The notes under the pieces were generated by a model, which ran no database searches, had not been told where the DNA came from, and saw only the letters and a list, made by a program, of their open reading frames with translations. Position numbers and translations under genes: made by a program. From an uncultured Roseateles sp. (lineage in GTDB: Bacteria; Pseudomonadota; Gammaproteobacteria; Burkholderiales; Burkholderiaceae), in NCBI GenBank assembly GCA_946886855.1, contig CAMPJJ010000099.1, forward strand, positions 1 to 20,519: DNA of 20,519 nucleotides. Reading direction: 5' to 3'. Positions 9,348 to 16,389 of the stretch are shown here, piece after piece (the stretch's first letter is position 1; each line of letters starts with the position of its first letter).

Positions 9348-10279
9348 ACACGCAGCTGGTCCGCGATTACCTGCTCGGTCTGCAGCAACGCATCGTCACG
9401 ACGCTGGAGCGTCTGGACGGGCAGGCCTTCATCACCGACGCCTGGCAGCGCGAGCCCGGCGGCCGCCTGGAAGGCGACGGCCGCGTGCGCCTGATCGAGA
9501 ACGGCGCCGTGTTCGAGCGCGGCGGCGTCAACTTCTCGCATGTGCGGGGCCGGGTGTTGCCCCCGTCGGCGACGGCGCACCGGCCCGAGCTCGCCGGCGC
9601 GCCCTTCGAGGCGATGGGCGTGTCGCTGGTGCTGCATCCCCACAACCCGTTCGTGCCCACGGTCCACATGAACGTGCGCATGTTCGCGGCGCTGCCGCCC
9701 GACCGCGAGCCGGCCGTGTGGTTCGGCGGCGGCATGGACCTGACGCCGTACTACGGCTTCGAGCGCGACGCGCAGCACTTCCACCGCACCTGCCGCGCCG
9801 CGCTGGAGCCGCACGGCCAGGCGCTCTATCCGCGCTTCAAGCAGTGGTGCGACGAGTACTTCCACCTGAAGCACCGCAGCGAGCCGCGCGGCATCGGCGG
9901 CATCTTCTTCGACGATTTCGCCGAGGGCGGCGTCGAGAACGCGTTCGGCATGGTCCAATCCGTCGGCGATGCGTTCCTCCCCGCCTACGAGCCGATCGTC
10001 GATCGCCGGCACGGCCTGGCCTACGGCGAACGCGAGCGCGACTTCCAGGCTTACCGGCGCGGACGTTACGTCGAGTTCAACCTGGTCTTCGACCGTGGCA
10101 CGCTGTTCGGGCTGCAGTCGGGCGGACGCACCGAGTCCATCCTGATGTCGATGCCGCCGGTCGCGCGCTGGCGCTACGACTGGCAGCCCGAGGAAGGCTC
10201 GCCCGAGGCGAAGCTCTACAGCGACTTCCTCCGCCCCCGCGACTGGGCCGACGAGGTGCCGACGCACCTCTGGTTCTGA
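9344..10279 (+). CDS. hemF: oxygen-dependent coproporphyrinogen-III oxidase
   Basis: This enzyme converts coproporphyrinogen III to protoporphyrinogen IX with O2 in haem synthesis; it is cytosolic and dimeric. The 311 residues (E. coli 299) show all family blocks: [28 protein letters not shown] (94-110, with conserved histidines), [13 protein letters not shown] (125-137), [17 protein letters not shown] (176-192) and [18 protein letters not shown] (244-261) followed by [15 protein letters not shown] precedes the ATG, which overlaps the upstream stop by 4 bp. Presence of hemF implies aerobic haem synthesis; the oxygen-independent HemN is not in this window. Confidence 0.98.
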   Translation: MNTQLVRDYLLGLQQRIVTTLERLDGQAFITDAWQREPGGRLEGDGRVRLIENGAVFERGGVNFSHVRGRVLPPSATAHRPELAGAPFEAMGVSLVLHPHNPFVPTVHMNVRMFAALPPDREPAVWFGGGMDLTPYYGFERDAQHFHRTCRAALEPHGQALYPRFKQWCDEYFHLKHRSEPRGIGGIFFDDFAEGGVENAFGMVQSVGDAFLPAYEPIVDRRHGLAYGERERDFQAYRRGRYVEFNLVFDRGTLFGLQSGGRTESILMSMPPVARWRYDWQPEEGSPEAKLYSDFLRPRDWADEVPTHLWF

Positions 10280-10900
10280 ATGGATCCCTTGAATCCTGTG
10301 CGGCAGGTCGGGTGGTTCGGCGGGTCGTTCGATCCGGTGCACCGCGCGCATCTGGCGCTGGCGCACGCGGCGCTCGACCAGCTGGCGCTGGACGAGGTCC
10401 GCTGGATCGTCGCCGGGCGGCCGTGGCAGAAGTCGGGCCGCCGGATGGCGGACGCCGCGGACCGCGCCGAGATGGTGCGGTTGATGATCGCGGGGAAGGG
10501 CGGGGATCCCCGCTTCGTCCTCGACGATCGCGAGATGAAACGCGCCGGACCGAGCTACACGCTCGACTCGGTGCGCGAGTATCAGCAGGAGCGCCCTCAT
10601 GACGCGCTCTGGCTGATCCTCGGGCAGGACCAGTTGGCCGGCTTCCCGAGCTGGAACGGCTGGGAGGAACTGGTAGGGCGCGCGGGGCTGGCTGTCGCGG
10701 CCCGCGCGCAGGACAAGGTACAGGCGCCGGCGGCGCTGCTGGAACGGCCGCATCGGCTGGTCCGGCTGACGATGCCGGCGCTGGAATGGTCATCCACCGA
10801 GGCCCGCCGACTGGCGGCCGAGGGCGCTGACGTAGGGCCCGTGGTGGGCGAAGAGGTGGCGGGTTATATTTCCCGGCACCGTCTCTACAGTGAGAACTGA
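10280..10900 (+). CDS. nadD: nicotinate-nucleotide adenylyltransferase
   Basis: This enzyme adenylates nicotinate mononucleotide to deamido-NAD in NAD synthesis. The 206 residues fit the bacterial NadD family. The nucleotidyltransferase signature GGSFDPVHRAH is at 14-24 and the C-terminal SSTEAR (ISSTxIR-like) at 171-176, with WLILGQDQLAGFPSW between them. The ATG directly abuts the hemF stop (TGAATG), and no strong ribosome binding site is visible, so coupling to hemF is likely. It abuts rsfS in the same way. The nadD-rsfS-rlmH order is a widely conserved bacterial arrangement. Confidence 0.97.
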   Translation: MDPLNPVRQVGWFGGSFDPVHRAHLALAHAALDQLALDEVRWIVAGRPWQKSGRRMADAADRAEMVRLMIAGKGGDPRFVLDDREMKRAGPSYTLDSVREYQQERPHDALWLILGQDQLAGFPSWNGWEELVGRAGLAVAARAQDKVQAPAALLERPHRLVRLTMPALEWSSTEARRLAAEGADVGPVVGEEVAGYISRHRLYSEN

Positions 10901-11848
10901 ATGGACATCAAGAAACTGGAACGTGCCATCGTCGATGGTCTCGAGGACGTGAAGGGCCAGGACATCCTGGTCTTCGACACCGAGCGCCTGTCGCCGCTGT
11001 TCGAGCGCGTGATCATCGCCTCGGGCACGAGCAACCGGCAGACCAAGGCGCTGGCCTCCAGCGTGCGCGAGACGGTCAAGAAGCGCGGCATGCAGGTCAT
11101 GCGCACCGAGGGCGAGGACAACGGCGAATGGATCATCGTCGACTGCGGCGCCGCCGTGGTCCACCTGATGCAGCCGGCGATCCGCCAGTACTACCACCTG
11201 GAAGAGATCTGGGGCGGCAAGCCGGTGAAGCTCAAGCTGGGCAACAGCGGCACCAAGCTGGTGAAGGCGTCCGAACCGATGGACGACGAGGACGACGCGC
11301 CGAAGGCGAAGAAGTCCTCCGCCAAGAAGGCCGACAAGGCAGGCAAGGGCGACAAGGCCGACAAGGCCGACAAGAAGTCCGACAAGAAGTCGGCCAAGCT
11401 CAAGTCGGTCGACGGCGAGGTGATCGGCGCGGCGTCGAAGAAGGCGCCGTCGCGCGCGACGGGCACGAAGTCCGCCGCCGCGAAGTCCGCGACGAAGACG
11501 GGGGCGACGAAGGCCGCGCCGGCGAAGACCGCCGCGACCAAGACCGCCGCAACCAAGACCGCCGCGACCAAGACCGCCAAACCGGCCGCGAAGAAGACCA
11601 GCATCAAGACCACCGCCGCCTCCGCGACGCCGGCTGCCAAGACCGCCCGCAAGCCCGCCGCCACCCAGGCGCCGGTCGAGACGGTGAAGGTCGGCAGCAA
11701 GAAGCCGGCGACGAAGAAGGTGTCGCCGAAGGTCGCCGCCGCCAGGCCGGCCACCGCGGCGAGAAAGCCGGCGGCCAAGCCGGTGTCCAAGCCGGCCGCC
11801 AAGAAGACCACGGTGAAGACCGGCACGAAGTCCAAGGCCAAGGCCTGA
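10901..11848 (+). CDS. rsfS: ribosome silencing factor RsfS with a histone-H1-like tail
   Basis: RsfS binds ribosomal protein L14 (uL14) on the 50S subunit and blocks subunit joining under starvation. The core, residues 1 to about 120, is complete: [35 protein letters not shown], then [18 protein letters not shown] and [15 protein letters not shown] (these are separate family blocks). The usual protein is about 105-130 residues; here it is 315. From about residue 128 a short acidic patch (MDDEDDAP) leads into a tail of nearly 190 residues that is almost only Lys, Ala, Thr, Ser and Pro ([27 protein letters not shown]). This resembles eukaryotic H1 tails and bacterial AlgP/HupB-like tails. There is no frameshift at the junction; the fusion reads through continuously. 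Confidence 0.95.
   Translation: MDIKKLERAIVDGLEDVKGQDILVFDTERLSPLFERVIIASGTSNRQTKALASSVRETVKKRGMQVMRTEGEDNGEWIIVDCGAAVVHLMQPAIRQYYHLEEIWGGKPVKLKLGNSGTKLVKASEPMDDEDDAPKAKKSSAKKADKAGKGDKADKADKKSDKKSAKLKSVDGEVIGAASKKAPSRATGTKSAAAKSATKTGATKAAPAKTAATKTAATKTAATKTAKPAAKKTSIKTTAASATPAAKTARKPAATQAPVETVKVGSKKPATKKVSPKVAAARPATAARKPAAKPVSKPAAKKTTVKTGTKSKAKA
11531..11575. repeat. 15-bp tandem repeat in the rsfS tail
   Basis: Three units of GCCGCGACCAAGACC (the middle one has A in place of G at position 6) encode AATKT three times. The preceding 15 bp (GCGCCGGCGAAGACC) are a diverged fourth copy. The length keeps the reading frame, so copy number may vary without breaking the gene. Confidence 0.85.
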
Positions 11849-11852
11849 CCCC

Positions 11853-12323
11853 GTGCGGCTGGTGTTGTGCGCGGTCGGGCAGAAGATGCCGGCCTGGGCC
11901 GATGAGGCCTATGAGGATTTCGCCAAGCGCTTCCCGCCCGAGATGCGGCTGGAACTCAAGGCGGTGAAGGCGGAGCCGCGCACCACCGGCAAGTCGACCG
12001 AGCAGCTGATGGCGGCCGAGGCGCTGCGCCTCGACGCCGCCTGCCCCAAGGGGGCGCGGCGCGTGGTGCTCGACGAGCGCGGCGATCGCGTCACCTCGAA
12101 GCAGCTCGCGCAGCGGCTCGAGTTCTGGCGCGGCGACGGGCGCGACGTCGCGATCTTCATCGGCGGCCCGGACGGGCTCGACGACAGCATCAAGTCGAGT
12201 GCCGACGAGAAGCTCCGCCTGTCCGACCTGACCCTGCCGCACGCCTTCGTCCGCGTGCTGCTGGCCGAAGGCCTCTACCGGGCCTGGTCCGTCATGGAAG
12301 GCCATCCGTATCACCGCGAATGA
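11853..12323 (+). CDS. rlmH: 23S rRNA (pseudouridine1915-N3)-methyltransferase
   Basis: RlmH methylates pseudouridine 1915 in helix 69 of 23S rRNA on assembled 70S ribosomes, using S-adenosylmethionine. This 156-residue SPOUT protein matches the usual length (155 in E. coli). The family features are the [12 protein letters not shown] segment, the SAM loop FIGGPDGL (102-109), [17 protein letters not shown] (128-144) and the C-terminal HPYHRE. The start is GTG at 11853, 4 bp after the rsfS stop, giving the conserved N-terminus [15 protein letters not shown]. Pairing with rsfS joins two factors that act on the large subunit. Confidence 0.97.
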   Translation: MRLVLCAVGQKMPAWADEAYEDFAKRFPPEMRLELKAVKAEPRTTGKSTEQLMAAEALRLDAACPKGARRVVLDERGDRVTSKQLAQRLEFWRGDGRDVAIFIGGPDGLDDSIKSSADEKLRLSDLTLPHAFVRVLLAEGLYRAWSVMEGHPYHRE

Positions 12324-12330
12324 ACTGACG

Positions 12331-12939
12331 ATGTCCGCAGACTTCCTGTACCTCGCCTCGCAGAGTCCGCGTCGGCGACAGTTGCTGGAGCAGATCGGCG
12401 TTCGTCATGAACTGCTGCTGCCCGGCGCCGACGAGGACGCCGAGGCGCTGGAAGCCTTGATCGCCGGCGAGTCGCCCGACGACTACGTGCGCCGCGTCAC
12501 CGTCGCCAAGCTCGATGCTGCGCTGCAGCGCCGCGAGCGTCGCGGCCTGCCGCCCGCGCCGGTGCTGTGTTCGGACACGACGGTGGCCCTGGGGGATCGC
12601 ATCCTCGGCAAGCCCGACGACGCGGCGCATGCGTCGGCCATGCTGGCGAGCCTGTCCGGCCGCGAGCACCGCGTGCTGACGGCTGTCGCCGTCGGCCTGC
12701 CGGACGGGCGCATGCTGAGCGGCCTCAGCGTCTCGCAGGTGCGTTTCGCCGCGATCGGCGACGAACGCCTGCGCGCCTATGTGGCTTCGGGCGAACCCAT
12801 GGGCAAGGCCGGCGCCTATGCGATACAAAGTCAGGCGGCCGCCTGGATCGAACACATCGCCGGCAGTTATTCGGGCATCATGGGCCTGCCGTTGTTTGAA
12901 ACGGCTGAGCTGTTGCGGGAGGCCGGTTTCCCCGTCTGA
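12331..12939 (+). CDS. maf: Maf-family nucleoside triphosphate pyrophosphatase (YhdE type)
   Basis: Maf proteins hydrolyse non-canonical or modified nucleoside triphosphates. The motif set suggests the YhdE branch (dTTP/UTP and modified uridine substrates) and not the YceF branch: [13 protein letters not shown] (8-20), [16 protein letters not shown] (80-95, with Asp82) and GKAGAYAIQ (158-166). One position differs from the common DKAGAYGIQ form: Gly158 replaces Asp. The [12 protein letters not shown] block near the C-terminus is intact. Length 202 is normal. It lies 7 bp after rlmH. A 114-bp gap follows before rng. Confidence 0.94.
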   Translation: MSADFLYLASQSPRRRQLLEQIGVRHELLLPGADEDAEALEALIAGESPDDYVRRVTVAKLDAALQRRERRGLPPAPVLCSDTTVALGDRILGKPDDAAHASAMLASLSGREHRVLTAVAVGLPDGRMLSGLSVSQVRFAAIGDERLRAYVASGEPMGKAGAYAIQSQAAAWIEHIAGSYSGIMGLPLFETAELLREAGFPV

Positions 12940-13053
12940 TCACGGACGGGAAAGCGGAGCGGCAGCGGACCCTGGACCGACAAAGCGTTCCGGAAGGCGA
13001 CTCGAGCGTTGCCGCCAGCCCCGAGGCTGACGAGAGCGCTGGAGTACAAGAAC

Positions 13054-14547
13054 ATGGAAGACATCCTGATCAACTGGACCCCGCAGGAGACGCGGGTGGC
13101 CGTGGTCGAGAACGGGTCCGTGCAGGAACTGCACATCGAACGGACGCTGGAACGGGGCCTCGTCGGCAACGTCTATCTCGGCAAGGTCGCGCGGGTGCTG
13201 CCGGGCATGCAGTCCGCCTTCATCGACATCGGCCTGGAGCGGGCGGCCTTCCTGCATGTCGCCGACCTGCACCTGAACGGCGTCAACCCCCGCAGCCACC
13301 ACGGTCCGCATGGCGACAACGCCCAGGCCGTGCCGATCGAGCGCCAGGTCTATGAGGGCCAGGCCTTGACCGTGCAGGTCATCAAGGACCCCATCGGCAC
13401 CAAGGGCGCGCGGCTGTCCACGCAGATCTCCATCGCCGGCCGGCTGCTGGTGCACCTGCCGCAGGACAACCACATCGGCATCTCGCAGAAGATCGGCTCG
13501 CCCGAGGCGCGCGACGCGCTGCGCACGCGCATGCAGACGCTGGTGTCGGCCGGCGTCCAGGACGGCAACACCGGCGGCTTCATCCTGCGGACCAATGCCG
13601 AGGAAGCGAGCGACGAGGAGCTGGGCGCCGACATCGCCTACCTGCGCAAGACCTGGAACTCGATCCGCGACAAGTCATTGACGCTGCCGCCCGGCAGCCT
13701 GCTGTTCCAGGACCTGAGCCTGGTCGAGCGCGTGCTGCGCGACCTGGCCAGCGACCGGACCAATTCGATCCGGATCGACGCCAAGCTCCAGTACGACGTG
13801 GTGCGCCAGTTCGGCGAAACCTACATGCCGACGGCGACTGCGAAGCTCGAGCTGTACCGCGGCGAGCGTCCGATCTTCGACCTGAACAACATCGACGCCG
13901 AGATCGCCCGCGCGTTGGCGCGGCGCGTGGACCTGAAGTCCGGCGGCTACCTGATCATCGACCAGACCGAGGCGATGACCACGATCGACGTCAACACCGG
14001 CGGCTTCGTGGGTGCGCGCAATTTCGACGACACCATCTTCAAGACCAACCTCGAGGCGGCCGGTGCCATCGCGCGCCAGCTGCGCCTGCGCAACCTGGGC
14101 GGGATCATCATCGTCGACTTCATCGACATGACCCGCGAGGAGCACAAGACCGCCGTGCTGCAGGAGTTCCGCAAGCAGCTGAGCCGCGATCGCACCAAGG
14201 TGACGATCGGCGGCTTCACGCAGCTGGGGCTGGTCGAATTGACGCGCAAGCGCACCCGCGAGTCCCTGGCCCGCATGCTCTGCGAGCCGTGCCCCACCTG
14301 CGAAGCGCGCGGTCAGGTCAAGACCGCGCGCAGCATCTGCTACGAGATCCTGAGGGAGATCCTGCGCGAGTCGCGGCAGTTCAATCCGAAGGAGTTCCGC
14401 GTGGTGGCAGCGGCCAATGTCGTGGAGATGCTGCTCGACGAGGAGAACCAGCACCTGGCCGGCCTGTCGGATTTCATCGGCAAGCCAATCTCGCTGACCG
14501 CCGAGCCGACGAACCAGACCGAGCACTACGACATCGTGCTGATGTAG
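13054..14547 (+). CDS. rng: ribonuclease G
   Basis: RNase G is a 5'-end-sensing endoribonuclease that matures the 16S rRNA 5' end and degrades some mRNAs. The 497 residues (E. coli 489) contain the N-terminal S1-like region (GNVYLGKVARVLPGMQSAF), the 5' sensor region, and the catalytic DNase-I-like subdomain with TTIDVNTGGFVG (Asp312) and IVDFIDM (Asp355). The zinc-link cysteines are CEPCPTCEARG (410-420). The C-terminal small domain is present, and there is no long degradosome scaffold, which separates it from RNase E. The ATG at 13054 is chosen over one 15 codons upstream because GGAG precedes it and MEDILINWTPQETRVA matches the family start. It is last in the plus-strand run and its 3' end overlaps the convergent gene by 22 bp. 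Confidence 0.96.
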   Translation: MEDILINWTPQETRVAVVENGSVQELHIERTLERGLVGNVYLGKVARVLPGMQSAFIDIGLERAAFLHVADLHLNGVNPRSHHGPHGDNAQAVPIERQVYEGQALTVQVIKDPIGTKGARLSTQISIAGRLLVHLPQDNHIGISQKIGSPEARDALRTRMQTLVSAGVQDGNTGGFILRTNAEEASDEELGADIAYLRKTWNSIRDKSLTLPPGSLLFQDLSLVERVLRDLASDRTNSIRIDAKLQYDVVRQFGETYMPTATAKLELYRGERPIFDLNNIDAEIARALARRVDLKSGGYLIIDQTEAMTTIDVNTGGFVGARNFDDTIFKTNLEAAGAIARQLRLRNLGGIIIVDFIDMTREEHKTAVLQEFRKQLSRDRTKVTIGGFTQLGLVELTRKRTRESLARMLCEPCPTCEARGQVKTARSICYEILREILRESRQFNPKEFRVVAAANVVEMLLDEENQHLAGLSDFIGKPISLTAEPTNQTEHYDIVLM

Positions 14548-15125
14548 CCGCAGGACGGCTGGCCGAAGACTGCGGCGCAAGTCGACGCGAGCGGCCAGGG
14601 CACCGTCGTGAGGCCCTCCTCGAACCCGTGGAGCGCGAGTGCGCCCGCCTGATGCGCCGGCATCGCGGGCGCATGGTCGTGGATCAATCCCGCGGTGGCG
14701 CTGGCGGCGGCGACCGCGGCATCGCGCACGCCCATCGGCGATCGCTCCAGGTAGGCCAGCACCGGCAGCGTGAGGCGCTCGTGCACCTCGATGAAGGCCA
14801 GGCGCGACAGCGCCGCGGTCCTGCAGCGCGGGTCGACATCGTCGAGGTGCAGCGCATGACCGAGCTGCTGCAAGGTCGCGATCAGCACCTCGCGCAGGCG
14901 CGCGCCGTGGATCTCGGCTTCCGCCGAAGGCACGCGCATGCCGGGCGCGAGCGTGCCGGTGTCGATGCGGAAGCTCCGGAACATCAGCAGGCCGGCCAGC
15001 CGCGCCGCGCCGAGGATCTGTGTCTGCGCGTGGGCCAGGCCTTCGCCGGTGACCAGCTGGGCGCGGATCAGGCGATGGAAGTGCGCCGTCGCTGCGACGA
15101 GGTGCTTGAAGGAACTGCGGGTCAT
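14526..15125 (-). CDS. unrecognised 199-residue protein, partner of Bug-like gene
   Basis: I do not recognise a family. The protein is largely alpha-helical by composition, with amphipathic stretches such as FKHLVAATAHFHRLIRAQLV and ARLREVLIATLQQLGHALHL. There is no signal peptide and no clear transmembrane segment, so it is probably cytosolic. Histidines are frequent (FHRL, HALHLDD, IEVHERL, LIHDHAPAMPAHQ), which might bind metal; this is speculation. Coding is supported by strongly GC-ending codons throughout and by GGGAG seven bases before the ATG. The ATG overlaps the stop of the upstream Bug-like gene as ATGA, so the two are coupled. Its 3' end overlaps rng tail to tail by 22 bp. Confidence 0.75.
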   Translation of the reverse strand: MTRSSFKHLVAATAHFHRLIRAQLVTGEGLAHAQTQILGAARLAGLLMFRSFRIDTGTLAPGMRVPSAEAEIHGARLREVLIATLQQLGHALHLDDVDPRCRTAALSRLAFIEVHERLTLPVLAYLERSPMGVRDAAVAAASATAGLIHDHAPAMPAHQAGALALHGFEEGLTTVPWPLASTCAAVFGQPSCGYISTMS

Positions 15126-16141
15126 CGCGAGTCTCCCGCGGGAATCCGTTCCCACAGCTCGGTCCCCGTCTGGGCCAGGGCCATCCGCACGCGGGGGTCG
15201 GACACGACCTGGCCCCAGGTCGTCCGCAGCTGGTCCGCGAGGGGGCCGGGCAGGCGCGGCGGCGCGAGCAGCGCGTTCCACGCCGGCGCGTCGCGCGAGG
15301 TGAGGGCATCGAAGTCCTCCCAGTCCGGCGGCGAGACCAGGGCCGATCGATCGGCGGGGGTGGCCGGCAGCACACCGGCCAGGGCTGCGGAGGGCGTTGT
15401 GGTCGTTGTGGGCAGTGCGGTCGTTGCAGGCGTCGGCCCGAACGCCGGCGGCGTCGAGAGCGGCGTCAGCCATCGACCGAACATGCCCGGCGGGAACACG
15501 GTGACGAACGGCAGCTGGCCGACGCGTGCGATCGAGGTGAAGTCCTGCGCCGACGCGGCTGGGGGCTGGAACGGGTCGTCGGGAAGGCGCACGGGGCGTG
15601 CCAGCAAGGTGCTGCAGGTCAGCAGCAGGACCTGCCCGTCGGGGCGGGCCGTCGCCACCTGGCGGGCGGCGAGGTAGCCCTGGCGGTCCGGGAGGTGGCG
15701 GACCACGACGCGTCCGCCCGAGCGCTCGGCCCAGACCCGCGCCATCGTGTGGGCCACGTGGTCCGGTCCGCTGCCGGCGCTGAACGGGATCACCAGGGTC
15801 AACGACGGTTCGCGGCTGTCCGCCGACATGTCCGGCGAGGTGTCCGGCGAGGTGTCCGGCGAGATGTTCGGCGAGATGTGGGGCGAGGTGTCCGGCGAGG
15901 TGTGCGGCAATGCGCCGGGTGACCGGTCGGGTGACAGGCGGGGTGACGTGTCGGGCGACAGGTTGGTCGTCTGCGCCAGCGCCGCCTGGCAGAGTCCGGC
16001 GCCCATCAGCCCCGCGATCGCGATCAGCCAGGGTCGAAGAGCCTCAACGAGGCGGAACACGCGAAGTTGGCCACTGAAGCACAAAGGGGTGGACCGGGCA
16101 GGGCGACTGGGCAGGCGGCTGGGGCGCGTCGGATCGGACAT
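15122..16141 (-). CDS. Bug/TctC-family binding protein, strongly altered (middle domain missing)
   Basis: Bug proteins are periplasmic carboxylate-binding proteins, many of them orphan receptors. The 339 residues start with a signal segment (RPWLIAIAGLMGAGL, cut near ALA|QTT at about 56). Next comes a low-complexity stretch (61-108) of SPDT-like units encoded by a 12-bp repeat. Domain-1 similarity follows: LTLVIPFSAGSGPDHVAHTMA, VVVRHLPDRQGYLAARQVA and PDGQVLLLTCSTLLARP. The roughly 100 residues that normally form the second lobe are replaced by a Pro/Thr/Ala-rich linker (225-268). Similarity resumes with APAWNALLAPPRLPGPLADQL and SDPRVRMALAQTGTELW near the C-terminus. The GAGG loop after VVV is lost. 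The frame is open, but ligand binding like that of a normal Bug protein is doubtful. The start at 16141 is supported by AAGGAAG; other starts upstream are possible. Confidence 0.75.
   Translation of the reverse strand: MSDPTRPSRLPSRPARSTPLCFSGQLRVFRLVEALRPWLIAIAGLMGAGLCQAALAQTTNLSPDTSPRLSPDRSPGALPHTSPDTSPHISPNISPDTSPDTSPDMSADSREPSLTLVIPFSAGSGPDHVAHTMARVWAERSGGRVVVRHLPDRQGYLAARQVATARPDGQVLLLTCSTLLARPVRLPDDPFQPPAASAQDFTSIARVGQLPFVTVFPPGMFGRWLTPLSTPPAFGPTPATTALPTTTTTPSAALAGVLPATPADRSALVSPPDWEDFDALTSRDAPAWNALLAPPRLPGPLADQLRTTWGQVVSDPRVRMALAQTGTELWERIPAGDSR
15828..15959. repeat. 12-bp tandem repeat, 11 units, in the Bug-like gene
   Basis: Eleven 12-bp units in unbroken phase have the plus-strand consensus GTGTCCGGCGAG. 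Three are exact, five more keep most positions, and the last four shift to a GGGTGAC/GGGCGAC ending. On the coding (minus) strand they spell SPDT, SPHI, SPNI, SPDR and similar four-residue units directly behind the signal peptide. All unit lengths are multiples of three, so the frame is kept. Confidence 0.9.
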
Positions 16142-16389
16142 GACTTCCTTTCGATGGTCGCGGCGGGCGCGAGCGAAGGGAATGATTCTGGGAAAAAAGG
16201 CATGCCGGGCACCATGACCGAAACTCGCTGAAAACATCGTCGGCATCGACTGGTTCGGGTCATCGACTGACTTGTTCATGGAGGGCTGGCGCGCCGCTTG
16301 CCAATGGCCTTGCCCTTTGTAACCTCGCCCAAGAGAAACACCTGTCCAGGCCTCGGGCACAATCAGGCCTCCATTCGTTCCGCAAGCCG
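16142..16389. other. 248-bp divergent intergenic region between the Bug-like gene and tolB
   Basis: The region holds the upstream sequences of both diverging genes. A CACAAT hexamer at 16358-16363 is placed like a -10 for tolB, 27 bp before its ATG, but no -35 hexamer stands at the usual distance. An AT-richer patch lies around 16180-16200 (GGGAAAAAAGG). No RNA gene, repeat or remnant of tolQRA is evident. Confidence 0.5.

Noticed and set aside
7380..10753. Two long minus-strand frames (631 and 539 codons) opposite purD, the acyltransferase, hemF and nadD
   Set aside because: Antisense shadows of well-recognised enzymes; no motifs of their own.
11128..11967. Alternative frames through the rsfS tail (plus 279 codons, minus 216 codons, the latter looking like a hydrophobic repeat protein)
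   Set aside because: Created by the repetitive Lys/Ala codons of the RsfS tail; no ribosome binding site, and the in-frame RsfS reading is continuous from the conserved core.
13675..15375. 566-codon minus-strand frame opposite rng and extending to the Bug-like gene
   Set aside because: Different frame from the two supported minus-strand genes and antisense to RNase G; composition is shadow-like.
15828..15959. Repeat array considered as a CRISPR
   Set aside because: Units are 12 bp and contiguous with no spacers, and translate in frame inside a gene.
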